Counted from the stretch's first letter, positions 17,226-25,251 are shown. The stretch: DNA of 64,000 nucleotides from Psychromicrobium xiongbiense (GCF_030271165.1 NZ_JASSZH010000014.1:62001-126000); one strand, 5' to 3'. Notes: generated from the sequence alone by a model not told the origin. A program made the numbers and translations.

Positions 17226-18046
17226 TTAATCGATACACCTGGCGCACTCTCACTCTGGAGGCCGCGCTCGCGATCGCAGCCTTGATCACCATGATTCCGA
17301 TCATCGGGCTCGTCAACGTGTCCTTCAAGGATCAGCGCAATAACTCGGAAGCACTTGTCATAGCTGGCAACTACACTCTCGAAAACTACGCCACGGCATG
17401 GCGCGAAGGCTTCCTGGGAGCCGCCATCGCCAACACCGTTTTCATCACCACTGTCAGCGTGGCCGTCATCGTGCTGATCGGCGCATTCACGGCGTACCCC
17501 ATTGCCCGCATCGGCCAGCGGTGGTCGCGCTGGGTCTTCTACCTGTTTCTGCTCGGTCTCGTCATTCCAGCCCAGCTGGGCCTCCTGCCGCTCTACCGCG
17601 CGGTGAGCGGACTGGGTCTGGTCGGGACGCCGTGGTCAGTCATTCTCCTCGCCATCGGAGGTGGAATGCCTTTCACTGTGTTCATCTTCACGACCTTCCT
17701 CCGGGAGTCGGCCCGCGAGTACGAGGAAGCTGCCCTGATCGATGGGTGCGGGCCCGTACTGACTTTTGTGCACATCGTCTTCCCGCTCCTACGGCCAGCT
17801 ATCGGGACGGTGGCAATCCTCAACGCCCTTGCAATCTGGAATGACTTCTTCGTTCCTCTGCTCTACCTGAGTGGGAGCGGTCAGGAAACGGTTCAGGTGA
17901 GGATTCATTCCTTCGTCGGCCAGTACACCGCAAATTACCCGGTGATCTTCGCGGCGCTCACGCTGACGTCAATTCCGATCCTGCTTGCCTATCTGTTCCT
18001 CCAGAAGAACATCATTCAGGGATTCGCCGGTGGAGTAAAAGGCTAA
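17222..18046 (+). CDS. ABC sugar importer permease, MalG type
   Basis: 274 residues, CUT1 inner-membrane permease with the EAA motif YEEAALIDGCGPVLTFVHIV and six hydrophobic spans. The ATG overlaps the stop of the first permease (ATGA), showing translational coupling. The pair forms the channel for glycan fragments recognised by the lipoprotein encoded 83 bases downstream. Confidence 0.92.
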   Translation: MINRYTWRTLTLEAALAIAALITMIPIIGLVNVSFKDQRNNSEALVIAGNYTLENYATAWREGFLGAAIANTVFITTVSVAVIVLIGAFTAYPIARIGQRWSRWVFYLFLLGLVIPAQLGLLPLYRAVSGLGLVGTPWSVILLAIGGGMPFTVFIFTTFLRESAREYEEAALIDGCGPVLTFVHIVFPLLRPAIGTVAILNALAIWNDFFVPLLYLSGSGQETVQVRIHSFVGQYTANYPVIFAALTLTSIPILLAYLFLQKNIIQGFAGGVKG

Positions 18047-18129
18047 ATGGTCGTTCGCCCGCACATCCTTCAACCACGTTTGCAATCACCATCAGGAGCA
18101 GCGCTCCGAAGAGAGAGGACGTTTCAAAG

Positions 18130-19395
18130 ATGAAACTCACCCACAGAAAACGAGGTGCCGCTATTCTCGCGGTCGCCGCGCTTGCGAGTGCGCTCGCCGG
18201 ATGCTCGACGAGCGCAGATACCGGGGGCGGTGACAAGATACTCACGGTTTCCGTTGACGTCCAGGACCGTCTCACTCAGATCATCAAGAACTTTGAAACG
18301 GCGAATCCTGGCGTCAAGGTCAAAGTCACCGCGAACGCCGACTCGTACGCCGAGTATATGCAGACCCTGATCGCGGCAGGCACTGCTCCCGATGTGATCA
18401 GGACCTTCCCCGGCAGCGGAAACACCATGGGAATTCATATCCTCGCTAAGGCTGGGGTGCTCACTGATCTGAGTGGAAACAGCTGGGCTAAGAACCTCAC
18501 GAAACAGCAGGTGGGCCTTTTCGGGCAGAACGACAAGGTCTACTCAGTGCCGCTGGGGGCAACAGGCATCGGCGTGCTGTGGAACGACCAGGCGATGGCG
18601 TCTGTTGGCGCTACACCTCCGAAGACATACAGCGAGCTGCTCAACCTCTGCCGGACAGCCAAAGAGAAGGGCAAGGTCGCGTTCGCGCTGTTCCAGAAGG
18701 GCGGCAATGTCGTTCAGAGCTATTCCCAGGTAGCGTCACTGGTTTACGGCAAGAACCCGAATTTCTCGAAAGACCAGAGCACGGGTAGCGCTACCTTCGC
18801 CGGATCAGGGTGGCAGACTGCATTCGAGCAGCAGCTTGAGTTGAACAAAGCCGGTTGTTTCAACGATTCGGTCAATGGAACCGATTGGCCGGCCGCCTCG
18901 ACGCTGGTCGGCAATGGTGGTGCCCTGGGAATCATCGCCTTCTCCGAGATCAGTGGCCTTCAGGCGACCGCCCCAGCTAAGACAACATGGACCATGAGTG
19001 CGATGCCGACCGGTGACAACCCTGCAGGCAACTACATGGCGGTCGCAGATTCCACCGGATTCGGTATCAACGCGAAGGCGAAGCAGCCGGAGCTTGCGGC
19101 CAAATTCATTGCCTACCTCGCCACCCCAGAAGCGCAGAACGCGTTCGCCAACGCTCTTGGAGGTGCGCCGGCAATCCCGAACGATTCGTTCAAACCGCAG
19201 AACACCCAGCAGGAGGTCGTTGCCAAGTTCAAGGCCGACAACAAGGTCGGCCCCTGGCCAGACCAGGACTGGCCAGGAAGCTCCGTCCAGGAGACACTGA
19301 ATGAGGTTGTCCAGGAACTGTTTGCTGGAAAGGCCACCCCCGCGCAGGCCGCAGAGAAGATGGACACGGCTTACAAGGCGGAACTGAAAAAGTAG
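18130..19395 (+). CDS. Sugar-binding lipoprotein of the ABC importer
   Basis: 421 residues, typical of family-1 extracellular solute-binding proteins. The signal peptide ends in the lipobox LAGC with Cys25 as lipidation site. Mature features include FETANPGVKVKV near the start, APDVIRTF and a C-terminal AAKFIAYLATPEAQNAF segment common in these proteins. The ribosome-binding site is GAGAGAGGA. The order is unusual, binding protein after both permeases; a strong terminator follows. It captures the oligosaccharide outside the membrane. Confidence 0.92.
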   Translation: MKLTHRKRGAAILAVAALASALAGCSTSADTGGGDKILTVSVDVQDRLTQIIKNFETANPGVKVKVTANADSYAEYMQTLIAAGTAPDVIRTFPGSGNTMGIHILAKAGVLTDLSGNSWAKNLTKQQVGLFGQNDKVYSVPLGATGIGVLWNDQAMASVGATPPKTYSELLNLCRTAKEKGKVAFALFQKGGNVVQSYSQVASLVYGKNPNFSKDQSTGSATFAGSGWQTAFEQQLELNKAGCFNDSVNGTDWPAASTLVGNGGALGIIAFSEISGLQATAPAKTTWTMSAMPTGDNPAGNYMAVADSTGFGINAKAKQPELAAKFIAYLATPEAQNAFANALGGAPAIPNDSFKPQNTQQEVVAKFKADNKVGPWPDQDWPGSSVQETLNEVVQELFAGKATPAQAAEKMDTAYKAELKK

Positions 19396-19403
19396 CTGCA
19401 TTA

Positions 19404-19439
19404 CAGCTGGGGGCTCACCGATCGGTGAGCCCCCAGCTG
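19404..19439 (+). terminator. Terminator, 36-bp perfect palindrome
   Basis: Both 18-bp arms are exactly complementary (left arm CAGCTGGGGGCTCACCGA), 9 bases after the binding-protein stop and followed by a T-rich stretch. It ends the ABC transporter operon. Confidence 0.85.
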
Positions 19440-19593
19440 CGATTTTGTGTCCCGGCACCAACACAATACGAACCGGGTGGTGAACCGCGCGCAAAGGGGT
19501 GAATCTCGAGCAAACTCCGCAGCAGCTGCCGAAAGTTCCGACAGTCTGAATGTAAATTTGCTAGACTGAATACCTACTTGAGAGGTGTCTACC

Positions 19594-20367
19594 ATGGTCG
19601 CTACCGACGATAAGAACCTGGTTGGCGCTGAGCGTGTTCTCTCGGTCCTGATCGCCCTTGCCGAGGAGCCTGATGGGCTCTCGCTGGACGAACTCACCCG
19701 GCGGATCGGCAGCGCCAAGCCGACAGTACATCGCGCCCTTGCTTCGTTGCGAAAGCTCGGACTCGCCAATCAACTGGGCCGAGGAACCTACGTGCTCGGC
19801 GACGAATTCGTGCGTCTTGCCTACTTGCATCAAGGGCGACGATCGAGCGTCGCGCGAGTTGAGCCGTTCCTTGAAGCGCTTACCCGCGAGTTCGGGGAGA
19901 CGAGCCACTTCGCCATCCTCGACGGCGACGAAGTCGTCTACCAGGCGAAGAGCGACCCAGTGGAAGGTGCAATCCGGCTCACATCGACGATCGGGGGGCG
20001 AAATCCGGCCCGTCGTACTGCGGTTGGCAAACTTCTCCTTGCCTACCGATACCCAGAGAAACAGAGCGCTCTCGAGTGGGTGATGACCCAGACACTGACG
20101 GCGAAGACAGCGAAGACGATCACCGACCCTGACGCCTTGGTTGACACGCTCATAGCCGCTCATGAACACGGATTCGCCGTCGACGATCAGGAGAACGAGA
20201 CAGGCGTGAATTGTGTAGCTCTCCCAATCTTCCTGGACTCACCACATGAGCCGACCGGTGCCGTCAGTGTGAGTGGATTGTCCTTCCGCACACCTTTGAG
20301 CCGCCTCGTCGAGTCCATCCCGCAGATCAGAACGCTCGCCGCCGAATTCGACATCCGTACCCGATAA
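19594..20367 (+). CDS. IclR-family transcriptional regulator
   Basis: About 257 residues: N-terminal winged helix (about 5-60, with SLDELTRRIGSAKPTVHRAL) and a C-terminal IclR effector domain (TSTIGGRNPARRTAVGKLLLA, DDQENETGVNCVALPIF). The ATG at 19594 has GAGAGG eight bases upstream; a GTG three codons earlier is possible. It lies alone inside the glycan locus between the ABC operon and the GH99-like gene, so it is the natural candidate for the 13-bp near-palindrome repeated before four units here. Effector is probably a pathway intermediate (inference). Confidence 0.9.
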   Translation: MVATDDKNLVGAERVLSVLIALAEEPDGLSLDELTRRIGSAKPTVHRALASLRKLGLANQLGRGTYVLGDEFVRLAYLHQGRRSSVARVEPFLEALTREFGETSHFAILDGDEVVYQAKSDPVEGAIRLTSTIGGRNPARRTAVGKLLLAYRYPEKQSALEWVMTQTLTAKTAKTITDPDALVDTLIAAHEHGFAVDDQENETGVNCVALPIFLDSPHEPTGAVSVSGLSFRTPLSRLVESIPQIRTLAAEFDIRTR

Positions 20368-20396
20368 CTCGGTTTCACTATTCTGAATGCTTGACA

Positions 20397-20409
20397 TGCA
20401 TTCAATTAA
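20397..20409. promoter_or_regulatory. Weak candidate IclR operator before GH99-like gene
   Basis: TGCATTCAATTAA matches 10 of 13 positions of the locus motif and lies 58 bases before the GTG at 20467. Weakest of the four copies. Confidence 0.3.
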
Positions 20410-20429
20410 CCGGAATATTATTGCCTAAG

Positions 20430-20445
20430 ATTGAAACGGTTCAAT
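20430..20445. promoter_or_regulatory. LacI-like box before GH99-like gene
   Basis: ATTGAAACGGTTCAAT is a near-perfect palindrome. Its core TGAAACGGTTCA differs by one base from TGAAACGTTTCA in the rha operator at 535-546. Confidence 0.45.
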
Positions 20446-20466
20446 GGCGAACTCTAGGAGAGCATC

Positions 20467-22998
20467 GTGACGCGTCTCAGGCTGACAGCACTCATCATCG
20501 CAATGGTGGCAGCAATGACCCTTTCCGGAATCCTGCCGCAGTCAACGGCTGCACACGCCACATCGACGCACCCACCCGCCGCATCGACCATGCGCAGTAC
20601 AGTCTCAGCGACAGCCCCCACAGACGTCGGGATGTGGTATTCAACCTGGTATTCGAAGACGCCAGCGATCAACCCCACCTGGCTCACCAACTTCGGCGGA
20701 TCGAGCGCCAACCAATTCGTCGCTGACGTCAACGGTGACGGCAAAGCCGATGCGGTGACGTTCGATTCGAACGGCACATGGCAGGTGGCGCTTTCAAGCG
20801 GCAACGGTTTCAGCTCCCCCACCGTGTGGACGACGAATCATGGGCTGGGCTCAACAGAACAGTTCCTTGCAGACGTCAACGGTGACGGCAAAGCTGACGC
20901 GGTGGTCTATTTCAACAGCGACGTCAACGGCGATGGCTTCGCGGGCGACTGGTACATCGCACTGTCGACCGGAAGCTCATTCCAACAGTGGACCCTATGG
21001 AAGTCGGGTGCCGGCTTCAACGCCACACGGCGCCTTCTTGCCGATGTGAACGGGGACGGGAAGTCGGACGTTGCTGCCTTCTTCGGGAACGACGCCGGGG
21101 GAACGTGGGCGGTTGCGACCTCCACCGGATCGGGGTTTGGGAATTTCACAGTGTGGATGACGGGGTTCGGCGGAAACACGAACAATCAGTTTCTGGCCGA
21201 TGCCACCGGCGACGGCAAGGCGGACGCCATCTACTACGTCGCCAGTGACGGGTCGTGGTACATCACGCCTTCGACCGGATCAGGCTTCGGAGCTGCGAGC
21301 CTCTGGACGACTGGGCATGGCGCTGGTTCAGTGCGTCAGTTCGTGACCGACGGCAACGGTGATTCCTATGCCGAACCTTACGTCTACTTCAATGCCGACA
21401 TCGGCCTCCCGACCCCCGACGGCAAGTCGGGAGACCTCGTGGGCCGGGAGTACGACCGATCGACAGGGAAGATCGCGGCTGACAACATCCTGTTCAACTC
21501 CGGCTTTGGTCTCAACGCCAGCAATTTCATGCAGGCCAACGTGACCGGAGATCGCTACGGATGGAAGGCCAGCGTTGCATTCTACGCAGGAGTGGGTGGC
21601 GGCACCTGGAATGTCGAGCGGTACCGTGGCGCCGACACGGTCTCGACCAACACCTGGGCAGGTTTCCCTGGTAAGCCTGCAATCCGGTATCTCCCGTTGA
21701 CGCTCGGCTCCTACCAGACCTACGACAGCGGTGACCCCGCGGTGATCGACGAACATATCGCGACAATCACCGATGCAAAGGTTGACTGGCTCCTGATGGA
21801 CGAAACCAACTCACTGAATAATGTCAGTGGAGCGATTCTCAACCGCGCGAAAGATGTGGCCCAGCGCCTCAAGGTGAACAACGACAATCCGGCCAAACGC
21901 CAGCTCCGCTACGCATTCGCGATCGGCGGTGTTCAGTGGACCGGGAACCCCCTCACGATCGAACAGGAAGCAGCACAGACCTGGTCGGAGTTCGCCAACA
22001 ACTCGACGATCGGCGGGGCGAACTATTACTACCAACTCGATAACAAGCCACTTCTCGTGGTCTATGCCACGAAGACCATCCAGAACGCCTGGCTCAGCTA
22101 CACCGGGGACAAGTCATCAACGAGCCACTTCACAGTGCGTTTCGCGTCCTCAGACCCAGCACAGCCTGGCGAATACGGCTGGCAGCTTGATGCAAATGGA
22201 ACGCCGTCCAACGACGAAGTCATGCTGACGATGCCTGGCTGGAACAACAACGTCTCGGGCTACACCCCCGTGTCGCGAAAAAACGGTCTGTACTATGCGG
22301 CCGACTGCTGGAGCAAGGTGCTCAACCGCGCGGTCAAGCCTCGTGTCGTGGTCATTAATTCCTTCAACGAGTTCGCTGAGGAGACCGGAATCCAGGTAGC
22401 AGATACCAGCCAGCTCGTTGCCCCCGCAGAGAAGTGGTACAACACTGACGGCGTGATCGACAACGCGATGTACTGGAACATGACTAAGGACTTCGTCAAT
22501 CAGCTCAAGAGCCCCTCTGCGGTTCACCGAGCCTCTGCTGGCTTCTCAAGCGTTCAGACGGCGAATGGGTGGTCCTACGAGGAGTGGAACTACTCCGCAG
22601 GCGTCCGCACCATCCTTCCGATGGCCTGGGATGTCACGAACTCGCGATGGCAGGGCACCCATACCTACGCTCTCATCGGAGCCGGGTGGCAACATCCAGA
22701 TGTCTCGGCCGACTCCGCCCGGGTTTACGTCGCTGGAGCTTCAGGTGCGGCAACGATCAGCGGGGTGGTCGGAAAGCAGTCCTCGGGAGGTGATGGGGTC
22801 ACGGTTCGCATCCTCAAAAACGATATACAGGTGTGGCCAGCCTCTGGCGGCCCTAAGGCGCTGACAGACACCTCGCAGAAGACGTTCCTGGTGACACTTT
22901 CTGCCGCGACAGGGGACCGGCTTCAATTCGTGGTCAGTTCCGGGGCAACGCCCTCCTACGACACAGTGTCGTGGGATCCATCGATTACATCAGGTTGA
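20467..22998 (+). CDS. Secreted GH99/DUF5010-like protein with inserted FG-GAP repeats and C-terminal module
   Basis: 843 residues; GTG start with TAGGAGA upstream; Sec signal peptide (about 1-31). Residues 54-62 (VGMWYSTWY) look like the first strand of a GH99/GH71-type barrel. Residues about 75-385 hold six FG-GAP/VCBS calcium-binding repeats (ADVNGDGKADAV and variants). The barrel then resumes: IRYLPLTLGSYQTYDSGDPA, DAKVDWLLMDE and, near 630, VVVINSFNEFAEETGI. Residues about 689-843 are the module also found twice in the 7307 protein. It probably acts on extracellular polysaccharide; the catalytic assignment is by general pattern only. Confidence 0.75.
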   Translation: MTRLRLTALIIAMVAAMTLSGILPQSTAAHATSTHPPAASTMRSTVSATAPTDVGMWYSTWYSKTPAINPTWLTNFGGSSANQFVADVNGDGKADAVTFDSNGTWQVALSSGNGFSSPTVWTTNHGLGSTEQFLADVNGDGKADAVVYFNSDVNGDGFAGDWYIALSTGSSFQQWTLWKSGAGFNATRRLLADVNGDGKSDVAAFFGNDAGGTWAVATSTGSGFGNFTVWMTGFGGNTNNQFLADATGDGKADAIYYVASDGSWYITPSTGSGFGAASLWTTGHGAGSVRQFVTDGNGDSYAEPYVYFNADIGLPTPDGKSGDLVGREYDRSTGKIAADNILFNSGFGLNASNFMQANVTGDRYGWKASVAFYAGVGGGTWNVERYRGADTVSTNTWAGFPGKPAIRYLPLTLGSYQTYDSGDPAVIDEHIATITDAKVDWLLMDETNSLNNVSGAILNRAKDVAQRLKVNNDNPAKRQLRYAFAIGGVQWTGNPLTIEQEAAQTWSEFANNSTIGGANYYYQLDNKPLLVVYATKTIQNAWLSYTGDKSSTSHFTVRFASSDPAQPGEYGWQLDANGTPSNDEVMLTMPGWNNNVSGYTPVSRKNGLYYAADCWSKVLNRAVKPRVVVINSFNEFAEETGIQVADTSQLVAPAEKWYNTDGVIDNAMYWNMTKDFVNQLKSPSAVHRASAGFSSVQTANGWSYEEWNYSAGVRTILPMAWDVTNSRWQGTHTYALIGAGWQHPDVSADSARVYVAGASGAATISGVVGKQSSGGDGVTVRILKNDIQVWPASGGPKALTDTSQKTFLVTLSAATGDRLQFVVSSGATPSYDTVSWDPSITSG

Positions 22999-23194
22999 CG
23001 CCGCAAGCGATCACCTACATGGCGGGTGGAAGCGGAAAACAACTCATAACTCGAAAACCCATCCACTCGACGCAGTCTGGGCGGAAGCCTACGGAACTGC
23101 ATCCGTGGATCCCTGCGCGGTCTGATTTCCCCGAGCACACACAAAAGTACCTCCCCTTTTCCCAGGGGTCCGAAGGAACATGGGCCGGGCAAAC
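22999..23194. other. Non-coding junction between glycan island and tRNA cluster
   Basis: No credible frame, promoter or repeat was found in these about 200 bases. This is the right-hand edge of the carbohydrate island; tRNA-Phe starts its 3' end 38 bases further on. Confidence 0.5.
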
Positions 23195-23197
23195 AAA

Positions 23198-23226
23198 AAG
23201 CCCCGCACTCGTTGAATGCGGGGCTT
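23198..23226 (-). terminator. Terminator of the tRNA operon
   Basis: On the minus strand AAGCCCCGCA / TGCGGGGCTT form a 10-bp stem with a 9-base loop followed by a T run, just beyond tRNA-Phe. Confidence 0.85.
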
Positions 23227-23231
23227 GAAGC

Positions 23232-23307
23232 TGGTGGCTCCGACCGGCGTCGATCCGGTGACCTTTCGATTTTCAGTCGAACGCTCTACCAACTGAGCTA
23301 CAGAGCC
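23232..23307 (-). tRNA. tRNA-Phe (GAA)
   Basis: A cloverleaf can be folded: acceptor GGCTCTG / CGGAGCC, anticodon loop CTGAAAA giving GAA, T-loop GATCGACGC region. The CCA tail is encoded (23232-23234), unlike the two neighbouring tRNAs. First base at 23307. Confidence 0.95.
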
Positions 23308-23347
23308 GTGGTGCACTAGTCACCGGGTTCCCTGGTAAGGAACCTAG

Positions 23348-23421
23348 CGACCCTGACGGGACTTGAACCCGCGACCTCCGCCGTGACAGGGCGGCGCGCT
23401 AACCAACTGCGCTACAGGGCC
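23348..23421 (-). tRNA. tRNA-Asp (GTC)
   Basis: Acceptor GGCCCTG pairs with CAGGGTC; anticodon loop CTGTCAC gives GTC; T-arm GGGTTCAAGTCCC. 74 bases, CCA not encoded. Same direction as tRNA-Phe and tRNA-Glu. Confidence 0.95.
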
Positions 23422-23466
23422 TTGCTTTTACAAGAGTTACAGCTTACCAGCCATTTTCTCCTGCTG

Positions 23467-23539
23467 TACCCCCAACGGGATTCGAACCCGTGCCGCCGCC
23501 GTGAAAGGGCGGTGTCCTAGGCCGCTAGACGATGGGGGC
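23467..23539 (-). tRNA. tRNA-Glu (TTC)
   Basis: Acceptor GCCCCCA pairs with TGGGGGT; anticodon loop CTTTCAC gives TTC; T-arm GGGTTCGAATCCC. First of the three-tRNA cluster in the direction of transcription. Confidence 0.95.
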
Positions 23540-23688
23540 ATCGGACACATTCGACGAACACGAGAAGATCCCCAGCTGCGGGCATCAACACATGTCCGCT
23601 TCCCGAAGTGGACCTCTAAAATGATAGGGGTAGAGAGGCCGATGTGCAAAACTGGCCCCCGATCCAGAGAAGACCCACCGAACCCGGC

Positions 23689-24462
23689 TCAGCTGGCGGG
23701 ACTGGTCAACACCAGGGGACCATCCTCCGTCACAGCGATCGTGTGCTCACTATGCGCCGTCCGGGCCCCTGTGGAGCTGCGCAACGTCCAGCCGTCAGCG
23801 TCGGTAATAAGCCGGTCGGTATCCGCCATGATCCAGGGTTCGATGGCCAGCAGCAGCCCCGGGCGCAGCGTGTAGCCACGGCCGGGCGTACCGGCGTTGG
23901 CGATATGGGGATCCTGATGCATAGTGGAGCCCACCCCGTGCCCGCCGAACTCCGTATTGACCGGATAGCCCGCACCACGCAGAACAGCGCCGATTGCACT
24001 GGAGATATCCCCCACCCTGGCGCCGGGCAGCGCCGCGGCAATGCCGGCATCGAGCGCGCGCTGCGTGATCTCGATCATCCGGACATCCTTCTCGCGGACG
24101 GCCTCCCCGACCACAAAACTGATCGCCGAATCCGCAACGATGCCGTCCAGCGAGGCCGCGAGATCAAGCGTGAGCAGATCGCCGTCCTGCAGCGCATAGT
24201 CGTACGGGCGCCCGTGAAGCACCGCATCGTTGACCGATGTGCAGATGAAGTGTCCAAAGGGCCCGCGGCCGAAGGAGGGCGCGTAGTCCACATAGCTCGA
24301 CACGGCACCGGCCTCGGCGATCAGCTGCCCGGTCCACTCGTCGATCTCCAGAAGGTTTGTCCCCACGTCGGCCCGCTCCCGCATCTGCTGCAGAACACCG
24401 GCAATAAAGCGTCCACTGGCCTGCGCTCGCGGAAGTTCCGCGGGACCAAAGATCTCGATCAT
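23689..24462 (-). CDS. map: Type I methionine aminopeptidase
   Basis: 257 residues, full length. All five metal ligands of the pita-bread fold are present with normal spacing: Asp100, Asp111, His175 (GGHGVG), Glu208 (AIEPW) and Glu239 (HSEHT), plus substrate His83. It removes initiator methionine from nascent proteins. It is divergent from an XRE regulator over 67 bases that contain an inverted repeat. The genome probably has another map in the ribosomal region, so this may be the accessory, regulated copy (inference). Confidence 0.92.
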   Translation of the reverse strand: MIEIFGPAELPRAQASGRFIAGVLQQMRERADVGTNLLEIDEWTGQLIAEAGAVSSYVDYAPSFGRGPFGHFICTSVNDAVLHGRPYDYALQDGDLLTLDLAASLDGIVADSAISFVVGEAVREKDVRMIEITQRALDAGIAAALPGARVGDISSAIGAVLRGAGYPVNTEFGGHGVGSTMHQDPHIANAGTPGRGYTLRPGLLLAIEPWIMADTDRLITDADGWTLRSSTGARTAHSEHTIAVTEDGPLVLTSPAS

Positions 24463-24501
24463 CGGCTCAACCCCTCCTGAATTTCGTTCACCATTCTCGG
24501 T

Positions 24502-24524
24502 AATACTATCCCGGTATTAGTATT
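24502..24524. promoter_or_regulatory. Inverted-repeat operator between map and XRE gene
   Basis: AATACTA (24502-24508) and TAGTATT (24518-24524), perfect 7-bp arms with a 9-bp spacer, end six bases before the XRE start. It probably overlaps both promoters and is likely the XRE protein's own site. Confidence 0.55.
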
Positions 24525-24529
24525 GGTCC

Positions 24530-24838
24530 ATGGTTCGATCACCCCTCTCCGCCGCCGACGTCGAGCGCGGCCAGCGCCTCGGCTCGCTGTTGCGCTGTGC
24601 CCGCGCGGAGCGATCCCTGCTGGAGGTGGCGCTCCGTGCGCGTATTTCACCGGAGACCTTGCGCAAAATCGAGACGGGCCGCGTCGCCACTCCCTCGTTT
24701 TCCACGGTCGCCGCGATTGCGGCTGTACTCAGCCTGTCACTCGATGAGATCTGGTCATCGATCAGCGACGCGACAGCCGCCAGCCCCACGAAGACCGACG
24801 CCATGCAGACCAGCCGCGCCTTGCGCCTGGTCCCATGA
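24530..24838 (+). CDS. XRE-family helix-turn-helix regulator
   Basis: 102 residues. Residues about 13-70 form an HTH_3/XRE domain (LGSLLRCARAERSLLEVALR, ISPETLRKIETGR, PSFSTVAAIAAVLSLSLDEIW). The remaining 30 residues are unrecognised. Its TGA overlaps the ATG of a zincin-like metallopeptidase gene (ATGA). It is divergent from map and probably autoregulates through 24502-24524. Confidence 0.88.
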   Translation: MVRSPLSAADVERGQRLGSLLRCARAERSLLEVALRARISPETLRKIETGRVATPSFSTVAAIAAVLSLSLDEIWSSISDATAASPTKTDAMQTSRALRLVP

Positions 24839-25251
24839 TCGACCCACTCGCAGGGATGCCGCATTTCCGGCATTCCGAGGCCAGATACACCATGAGCCTG
24901 GCGGAATTTGAGGCCGCCGTGGACGATGCCGTCGCCCGGATCCCCGCCGACCTCGCCGCCGCGATCAGGAATGTGGCGATCGTGGTCGAAGAACACTACG
25001 AACCTCAGCCGGGTGAGGACCCAGGGCTGATTCTGCTGGGGCTGTATCAGGGGGTGCCGCTCACTGAGCAGACCGAATGGAGTGAGGTTGGCGCACTTCC
25101 GGACAAAATCAGTATCTTCCGCCAGGCGATTCTGAGCCAGTGTCGCAGCCGCGAAGAGGTCGTAGAGCAGATCCTGGTCACGGCCATTCATGAGATTGCG
25201 CATTACTTTGGCCTCGATGATGCCCAGCTTCATGACCTCGGCTGGGGCTGA
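24835..25251 (+). CDS. Zincin-like metallopeptidase family protein
   Basis: 138 residues from the ATG overlapping the XRE stop; an alternative ATG at 24892 gives MSLAEFEAAVDDAVARIPAD, closer to the usual start of the PF06262 'zincin-like' family. The C-terminus has the zinc site HEIAHYFGLDDAQLHDLGW: HExxH plus a downstream His/Asp. Substrates of this family are unknown. Coupling to an XRE regulator resembles repressor-protease pairs such as ImmR/ImmA, but the fold family differs, so this is analogy only. Confidence 0.85.
   Translation: MIDPLAGMPHFRHSEARYTMSLAEFEAAVDDAVARIPADLAAAIRNVAIVVEEHYEPQPGEDPGLILLGLYQGVPLTEQTEWSEVGALPDKISIFRQAILSQCRSREEVVEQILVTAIHEIAHYFGLDDAQLHDLGWG

Noticed and set aside
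18116-18130. Third LacI-like box (GACGTTTCAAAG) before the binding lipoprotein gene
   Set aside because: Only the right half matches; the left half is the purine-rich ribosome-binding site.
23644-24480. 278-codon plus-strand frame opposite methionine aminopeptidase
   Set aside because: The minus-strand frame has all five metal ligands at the right spacing; the opposite frame has no recognisable feature.
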